DNA of 64,000 nt from Podospora pseudocomata (taxonomy: Eukaryota; Ascomycota; Sordariomycetes; Sordariales; Podosporaceae). The translations under genes and the position numbers were made by a program. Shown piece after piece: positions 57,224-64,000 of this stretch (position 1 is the stretch's first letter; each line of letters starts with the position of its first letter). Below the pieces are notes generated by a model. It saw only the letters and a program-made list of their open reading frames with translations. It had not been told where the DNA came from and did not search any database. The DNA is taken from the NCBI RefSeq assembly GCF_035222375.1, contig NW_026946363.1, forward strand, positions 2,790,001 to 2,854,000. Direction: 5' to 3'.

Positions 57224-59662
57224 ATGTCGAGCTCCAGATCGACTTCGCCATTTGACAAGCTGTCGTACGGCACCAGCACCAGCTCGCTACGCCGACTGCT
57301 CCCTGCATCGAACGATGAAGCAGCGAGTGAGGCTTCGGTGAATCTCGAAACCAGCCCGACCCCGGGGTCCTCGGCCGCGGGGACTGGGCAGGCTGCTCCG
57401 CGGAGAAGGAGGCAAGCTACCACGGCTGCGTGTCGGGCCTGTCGAAAGAGAAAGTCAAAGGTGTGAAGGCTCAGTACCCATCTTTCATATAACATTGTTG
57501 AACCATGGCTGATATGTCTTGTTGTCTTGCAGTGTGATGGTGCACGCCCAACATGTTCAGTATGTCGTGACCGGAAAACAAAGTGCGAGTTTGATACGAT
57601 TGCCGCGACCGAGACCCATACCCAAGCCCTGAAGCGCAAGTACACCGAGCTTCTGCAACAAAAGAGCACATTCGAACAGATCTATGAGGTCCTTCGGTCC
57701 AGACCGGAAAAGGAAGCCGAAGAAATCTTCCAGCGGATACGGAGGGGCGCAGAGGCCAGCTCCATACTAAGGCATGTCAACTATGGCGACGTGCTTGTGC
57801 AGATGGCCCTCGTGCCGGAAACGCGGTTTCGATACGAGTTTCCCTACCTGCCGGATATGCCCATCTACCTTCAAAAACACGACAACCCATACCTCGACTC
57901 TGAGGTCTTTGACTGTGCTTTGCGGGGGGCTGTCGAGCAACCGCAACCACAGCAGCAACGGGCCTTGCCTAGCGTGAACGACATGTTGGGTTCTCCCCGT
58001 GACGCCTTGGACCAGCGGGATCCATACCTGAAGCCGTATTCCTCTGCCATTGTGGTGGACCCGTGGCTGGACTCGCTCACGCCGTCAAACTGGACGTTGG
58101 TGAGCAGTGATGACAATTTCATGCGCCAGGTTATTCACGATTATTTTCTGTACGACTATGATTGGTTTACTTTTTTCCACAAGGACTACTTTCTGCAGGA
58201 TATGGCGAGTGACCGACCACGGCACTGCTCAAGGTTATTGGTCAATGCCGTCCTGTGCATAGGATGTGTAAGTGCTTTGTGACCGCACGTCTTAGTCATT
58301 CTGTCCCACTAACAACCGCTCCAGTATTGTCATCGAAAGCTGCCAGGTCGCTCCGAGTCATGGAACCCCCAAAACATTGGGAACCAGTTCCTCGCCGAGG
58401 CCAAGAGGCTCTTTGAGGTTGAAGCCGAGGTGCCAAGACCGTCTATGCTTGATCCAGAATGGCAGCAAAAGTATCACGACTGGGAGTGCCGCAGGCTAAC
58501 CACCGTTCAGGCGGCGCTCCTGCTCAATGTCATCTACAACCTGAATGGCTCTGACAGGCTAGGATGGCGGTATACGATCCGGGCCGTGGAAATGGCACAC
58601 GAAATACGGCTCTTCCAAGCGGTTCCGTCTCATGTCAGCAGCGACATTCGGTGCGCCAGGGAGTTCACAGCGTGGTGTCTGTTCACCTGGCAAAGTCTCA
58701 GCTCCTATCACTACCTCAAGCCACCCTTGATGGCCCGGCCGCCGGAAACACCTTTGCCAGATCCGTCCGAGAACCCCCAGTGGTGGGGAGAGCTGTGGAT
58801 ACGATATCCCCAAACGCCAGCTCGTCTACCCACTCACCACGGCCACCTCGCCAAGGCCAGAGCAGACTTTTGGACCATCATGAACGATTTTTCGCTGTTG
58901 AGCTTTTCGCAACCTCACGTCAAGATGCCGCTTGATCAGGTTGTGGGGTTCTACAATCGACTCCGCGGATGGCTACGGAATCTACCTGAGCCATTGACAC
59001 CCAAACGGCTTGTGCTACCGCATCACCTAAAGGTTCACATGCATTACAACTGCGTCCTGATCGACCTGCTGAAACCACTGCTCGGTCTGAACTGGAGCGA
59101 CACCACCCAGCCAAACAAGACACTTGACGACGCGCACCACGAAGCGGCTATTCACCTCGAGACGTTGCTCCGGCTGTACTACCTCCGGCACGGCTTCGAG
59201 GCCTTTGACGGTTTTTTGCTGCACTTTCTCGGCAGTTTGAACTTTATCAAGATCAACACGAGGGAGGCGCAGGATAATTCCTTGTTTCTCGAGTCGCACC
59301 GCTCGACGATGCTGCTGCTTATGAAGGGGATTAGGGACCAGAGCCAGTGTCATACGGTGGCGAAGATGGTGCTACGGCTGCAGGCGCATCTGATGAGGTC
59401 GGATGATGTGGCTTTGCTGAAGAGGTTTGTGGATATTGAGACGGCTAGGTTGGCGTGTGGGCCGGAGAGTCCGAGGTTGGTGGAGGAGGAGGTGATTTTG
59501 AGTGACTGGCCGGCGTATGAGATTGGGTTGGAGGCGAAGGCGGAGCAGAAGAGTAGGGGGGTGGATTTTGCGAGTATGGTCAGTTCGGTGACGGCAGAAG
59601 GGGGGGGTGGTGGGTATGGGGAGAGTACGAGTGGGAGTAGGTCTTCTGCTTCTTCGGGGTAG
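57224..59662 (+). CDS. Zn2Cys6 fungal-type transcription factor
   Basis: Exons 57224-57460, 57533-58267 and 58325-59662 give 769 residues. The binuclear zinc cluster, split by the first intron, is CRACRKRKSKCDGARPTC then SVCRDRKTKCEF (C-x2-C-x6-C-x6-C-x2-C-x6-C, about residues 72-102), followed by a short coiled coil (ALKRKYTELLQQKSTFEQIYEVL). The middle region (about 220-560) matches the fungal regulatory 'middle homology' domain, with FMRQVIHDYFLYDYDWFTFFHKDYFLQDM, LLVNAVLCIGCYC, and AVEMAHEIRLF. The C-terminus is Gly/Ser-rich. Such proteins bind CGG-containing sites and control metabolic or stress genes. No adjacent pathway gene hints at a target. An upstream in-frame ATG (57089) would add 45 residues. 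The last 90 codons are G-ending. Confidence 0.92.
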
Positions 59663-60218
59663 GGGATGGGATGGGATGGGAGGGTAAAATAATAAACGAC
59701 AAGTCGACGGACGGAGGGATTCCGCTGTGTATATTTTTCGTTGGTGAAGGACGGATTTTGTTCCGCGGTGGAAGGGCACGAAGGGGTAATATATGTGTGT
59801 CTGAAAACATGAATGAGACTGTACACTTTCTAGAGATTTGCTTGGATGATGAGATGGTGCTTTAGGAGTGGTTGCCTTGTGTAGGATGGGGTTGTTTATG
59901 CAGGACTTTTGGCTGCCAACGAGTGCGGAATGGTTCCGCAAGAGAGAGAGAGAGAGACGACATGTGCACAGACCATTACCTGATTAGGAAGTTTCCTTGC
60001 TGTGTAACAGGGGAAATGTTTGCTCATGCTCAAGTTCACGATGTGTGGATTGGGTGATGATGGGAATTGATAGGGTAGTTGGATGTGCCTAGGATAGGAT
60101 TCTTCTGTCTACATAAGAACAGGTTCACTCAGTCATGTCGCTACAGTTTACCCGTTCTCACTATCCTTTCTCAACCTTGTACTGAACACAGTCAATTTCC
60201 AAGCCCACAGCACCAACC
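59663..60218. other. intergenic
   Basis: 3' flank of the Zn2Cys6 gene and promoter of the AAA gene. A short GA run occurs near 59941-59956. No gene recognised. Confidence 0.5.
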
Positions 60219-62816
60219 ATGGATGAGATCGAAGACGTCGTGAGTAAATCTTTCCCCTGATTGAAAATTCCTCACAGATTTGAATCTGACATCTCTCACA
60301 CCCAGTCCTACGCCTGCTCCGTAGCGAGCTTCGAGAACATTGGACATCCCACACCAGCAACCAACCCCGCCGACGAAAAGGACAATGCTGTTGTTTACAC
60401 CACCATCGCAGTCAACGAACACGGCAAAATAACCTCCAGTTCGTCCCCCTTCCCCTTCCCTCCCCTTTCTTACTCAACCAACTAATGTACTTCCCAGCCC
60501 ACAACGGCAAACCCCCTCCCCCTTCCCCCCCTCCTACCAACCACCTTGATCCCACCGCCCCCGTCATGGAAATCCTGACCACAATCACCACCCCCTCCTC
60601 CCACAACAACCGCCAGCAAGCAGTGATGATGAACCTCCACCGCCCGCCATCCTACCCCTACCGAACCCCCGACATGGAAGACGAAGACAACGACCTCCCC
60701 CCCCCGGACCTCATCCCCTCCATGATGGGCGACCTGCCTAACAATGCTTTTGGTTTTGGTAAGAAAAAAGAAATGGTAATCCACTCCCCTTACCTCCGGT
60801 CTGCGCTTTCGGCTGTGGTGCAATACTACCCCGGTTTTGAGGTCATCCAACGGGGGACCGTGCTGAAGATAGCGGAGCCTTACCAGGTGCTTGCGCATCA
60901 CTGGGGGGAGTTGGAGGAATATAAAACATCTCAGCCGGACTGCCATGATGGGAGGTATGCAGCCACTACGGCGGCACATATTGATGTCCTCCTCACCTTC
61001 CTCGCCGATCTCTACGGCCCCGGCTTAGATGACGAGAAAAAACGCTGGGCAAAAGGCCGGACGACATACAGCCGCTTCTGGTGCCTCCTCAAGCCGGGGA
61101 GTGTGGTGTACCGCGAGAAGGATGGGGAGTGGACGGGGTGTGTGGTTTCCGGGATTAACTTTCTACGAGCGGCTGGTTCGGTGGAAGGGGTGGGGAGTGA
61201 TGGGATGTTGGTTTACATGTGGGGGATTGCCTACAAGAAGGGGCTGATGAGACGGGAGATGATACAGAGGATTATTTGGCCTTGGGTGGGGGAGAGGGAT
61301 ATCACTTCCTTACCTGTGGTGCCTGAGAGATGGGTGAAGGGTGGGGTGAGAGGACAGAGGGTCGAGATGGGGAGACGGTATTGGGGGTTGGCTGGGGGGG
61401 TTAGTTATAGGGAGTACGAAGGGTACTTGGGAGGGGGGAGGACGAGGGGGATGGTGAGTTTTCTTAATGGTTTGGGGAAAGAATTGGGGGGGCTGACTTG
61501 AACGTGATAGATCAAGGGGAAGGTTATTGTCGATCCGGAGGGGTACGAGCGGTTTGCTGAGCAGTCGCCTCATCACCGCATTGCGACGCCCAAGTTTGCC
61601 CCTCGCTGGGATCAGCAGCACACCCCGGCAAGACAGGACAGGTTACCGCAGATGTTGTCACGGTGCAGCTGTGCTGTTTGCAGCAGTAGCCAGGAGAAGC
61701 AAGAGCCTAGTCCCTGGGCAGGGTTTGACGACCTCGACCCGAGATCCTCACCCCTGCCCCGAAACGAGGAGTTATATTTCATGGTCATTGGGCCCTTGAT
61801 CCCAGCTTTTATCCTCAAAGAACGCCGCTGGGGTAAGTTCCCCCTTTACCCCTTCTTCTCTCCCAACTAACCTCCCACCCCCTCCCCCCAAGCGCACATC
61901 CGAACCTCCTCCCTGCATCCCATAACCCCCTCCCCCACCCCCTTCAACCACCTCGTCCTCGACCCATCGACAAAACAAACCCTTAAAGCCGTGATAACCC
62001 CCTTCTCCTCCCCCCTCTCTTCCCCTTCCCAAATCTACCCCTGGCCAAGTGACATAATCCCCGACAAAGGCCTCGGCAGGATCTTCCTCCTCCACGGCCC
62101 CCCAGGAGTGGGGAAAACCCTCACAGCAGAAGTCTCCTCCCTCCTCACCCGCCGCCCATTACTCCCCCTCACCCCCGCCGACCTCCCCCCTTCTCCTTCG
62201 GAAATCGAAACCTCGTTGTCATACTACCTCACCCTGTCGGAACGCTTCGGCGCCCTAGTCCTCATCGATGAGGCAGACGTCTACCTTGAGCGTCGCCAAT
62301 CCAAAGATCTCCGTCGTAACAGTCTTGTGTCGGTATTCCTGCGGGCGCTGGAGTATTACAAGGGGGTGATGATGCTCACGACGAACAGAGTGGAGATGTT
62401 TGATGATGCTTTTACCAGTCGGATTCACGTCGCGTTGCACTATAAAGAACTGGATGAGGAGCAGAGGGGGCGGGTTTGGGAGGTGGGGTTTGATAGACTG
62501 GAACGGGAGAGTAATGGGCGGGTGGTGGTTCACACAGCGGCGAGGGAGTGGGTTAAGGGGAAAGAGATGAGGGAGTTGGGGTGGAACGGACGGGAGATCA
62601 GGAACGGGCTTCAGACTGCTGTTGCGCTGGCGGAGTTTGAGGCAAACGAAAACGGGGTGGTGGGACGGGTGGTGGTGAAAGAGGGGCATTTGAAAACGGT
62701 GGGGGGGTTGAGCAGGGGGTTTAGGGAGTATATGAGGGAGAGGAAGGGAGGGTTGGAAAAGTAGGTTAGTCTTTTTTTTTATTTTTTTTATTTTTAATTT
62801 TTGATTTCTTTGTTAT

Positions 62817-62855
<39 letters not shown>

Positions 62856-63170
62856 ACTTGGTGGTGATGGTATTGTGGTAGAAGAAGAATGCTGATTTCT
62901 TTTTGCAGCAGAGAAGACGAAGACGAAGACGAAGGCGAAGAGGAAGAGGAAGAGGAAGAGGAAGAGGAAGAGAAAGAGGGCGATCCCATCCAAAAACTAC
63001 CAATCGACCACCCCCTCCGACAGCCCGAGTACCAGTTCCAACTCTACCTTTTAGAACAGCAATCTGTCAGGACACAGTGGCGGATAAAGTTGAACAAGTC
63101 AAAAAACTCTCCCGCGATGCTCAACGGGAGGGTGTATGACGACTGGGAAGAGGAGTATCACCATCGTTAG
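60219..63170 (+). CDS. AAA ATPase, fungal DUF7025-containing type
   Basis: Six exons, 60219-60239, 60306-60438, 60498-61453, 61511-61832, 61893-62760 and 62909-63170, give 853 residues. The N-terminal half has the DUF7025-like part (IHSPYLRSALSAVVQYYPGF, EPYQVLAHHWGELEEYK) and a beta-rich region. The AAA core has Walker A GPPGVGKTLTAE (about 545), Walker B LVLIDEADVYLERR (about 597), sensor-1 LTTNRVEMFDDAFTSRIHVAL and a lid with GREIRNGLQTAVALAEFEA. Without the last splice the protein stops right after 62760. The donor GTAGGT and acceptor TTGCAG keep frame into an acidic run and EYQFQLYLLEQQ, a phrase found at C-termini of fungal AAA proteins, so I include exon 6, less certainly. Related proteins have no settled function. 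Codon use flips to G-ending twice. Confidence 0.85.
62821..62853. repeat. (AT)n microsatellite in the last AAA-gene intron
   Basis: About sixteen AT units inside the proposed 148-base intron 62761-62908. If exon 6 is not used, it lies in the 3' untranslated region. Confidence 0.9.
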
Positions 63171-63524
63171 CCCTCAGACCTGAGAGACAGGCTTCACTAC
63201 CATCTTTGCCCTCTTCCAAATGTCTCACAGATCATCAGTACTATCCAAGTAGCTCCAAAACATCACCTTGCTCTACTTGCGCCGATTCGTCTCTATAAGA
63301 TAGCGCTTTCCCTTGCTGTTGATCTCATTAGTCCATTTCTCTCGCTCCTGGTTCAAAACCATGCCCGCAAATGACTAGTATATATATTTCCCTTGCCGAC
63401 TCCCAACTCCTTGCTAAATAACCCATCCACAAAAGAAAAAGCCGACCCCAGTCCCAATCGCAATCCCAAAATAATCTAGTACCCCTACGCCTACCTAGCC
63501 TCCCCTCACCCACAAAAAAAACCC
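63171..63524. other. convergent intergenic
   Basis: Short 3' flanks of the AAA gene and ATG6. No feature recognised. Confidence 0.6.
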
Positions 63525-64000
63525 TCATCCACCCCCCGCCCCCCTCCCGTTACTCATCGAATTCACATTACTCGCATGCGCCAACAAAAACTTGCAGCAC
63601 GTCAACGTCAACTTGCAAGCCTTTGTCCACCCATCATCCTGCGCAATCCCCAGCTTGATACTCACATCCATAATCTTGTCCCCCTCGATCCTGTACGGCA
63701 GCGCGAGCGGCGTCCCCTCCCTCGCCGTCTGCTTCTGCACAAAGTCGCCCAGCTGCCTCACCAGCTCCAGAAACGCCACCATCGCCTGGTCAAACTTCCT
63801 ATGCATGATTGTGATGCCAAAGGGCATGTCCCCGCTAGAGAACAGCTCCAAAACATGACGCTTCGGCGCGGGTGGAGGGGCGCTCCTGGCCGAGCCGTAC
63901 CGGCTCGAGGAGGGGGATTGGTATTCCAACTTGATGATTCGGGAGCAAGACCCCATGGGCTGGGGCTCGTAGCCGTCAAAGTGGTAGTTGAGCTTCTCGG
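63525..64000 (-). CDS. ATG6: autophagy protein Atg6 / Vps30 (Beclin), C-terminal part
   Basis: The frame enters from beyond the right edge and ends at 63525, giving the last 157 residues. It is the BARA domain of Beclin: EKLNYHFDGYEPQPMGSCSRIIKLE, HVLELFSSGDMPFGITIMHRKFDQAMVAFLELVRQLGDFV, LPYRIEGDKIMDVSIKLG and WTKACKLTLTCCKFLLAHASN. Atg6/Vps30 is a subunit of the Vps34 phosphatidylinositol 3-kinase complexes that start autophagy and support vacuolar protein sorting. A short Gly-rich tail ends the protein. The N-terminal and coiled-coil parts are outside the window. Confidence 0.93.
   Translation of the reverse strand, partial: EKLNYHFDGYEPQPMGSCSRIIKLEYQSPSSSRYGSARSAPPPAPKRHVLELFSSGDMPFGITIMHRKFDQAMVAFLELVRQLGDFVQKQTAREGTPLALPYRIEGDKIMDVSIKLGIAQDDGWTKACKLTLTCCKFLLAHASNVNSMSNGRGAGGG

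Overview
This window is nuclear DNA of a filamentous ascomycete, most likely a Sordariomycete of the Sordariales type (Neurospora/Podospora/Chaetomium relatives). The reasons are short 50-190 base introns with GTRNGT-like donors and CTAAC-type branch points, C-ending codon preference, and fungal-specific families: the fused P450-reductase CYP505, a DUF1765 protein, a vezatin-type peroxisomal myosin-binding protein, a Zn2Cys6 regulator and a DUF7025-type AAA ATPase. Intergenic spacers are long (0.3-3.9 kb) and rich in microsatellites and poly-T tracts. I saw no rRNA, convincing tRNA, transposon or CRISPR. Exon models were built by hand, and nearly all give an exact multiple of three across conserved family residues.

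Left part (0-26 kb): a DUF1275 membrane protein (+); cystathionine gamma-lyase CYS3 (+); a doubtful small membrane/secreted protein (-); a large DUF1765 protein (-); a gene-poor 3.9 kb tract; the CYP505 fatty-acid hydroxylase fusion (-), divergent from an ACR3 arsenite exporter (+); and a secreted Gly/Leu-rich repeat protein (-).

Middle part (26-45.5 kb): a doubtful membrane-anchored protein with an in-frame TAG (+), convergent with a UCH-type ubiquitin hydrolase (-); a small conidiation-type protein (+); a triple-KH RNA-binding protein (-), divergent from a coiled-coil, probably kinetochore protein (+); dUTPase (+); pyridoxal kinase with an 11-base microexon (-); PCNA (-); a vezatin/Inp2-like protein (-); EMC6 (+). 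The two S-phase genes, dUTPase and PCNA, both carry clusters of ACGCG (MCB/MBF-like) sites upstream, which suggests shared G1/S control.

Right part (46-64 kb): an IQGAP with about 15 tandem IQ-like repeats (-), divergent from IMP dehydrogenase (+); saccharopine dehydrogenase LYS1 with an apparent GC-AG intron and a TGAGTCA (Gcn4/CPC1) site (-); a Zn2Cys6 transcription factor (+); an AAA ATPase with a possible acidic last exon (+); and the 3' end of ATG6/Beclin (-), cut by the window edge.

Most genes are single-copy housekeeping functions and do not form a metabolic cluster. Functional links are loose: CYS3 uses PLP, which pyridoxal kinase supplies, and dUTPase with PCNA serve DNA replication. 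The least explained items are the Gly/Leu-rich secreted protein, the gene-poor tract at 13.4-17.3 kb, the TAG-interrupted gene at 26.6 kb, and the in-gene flips between C-ending and G-ending codons.
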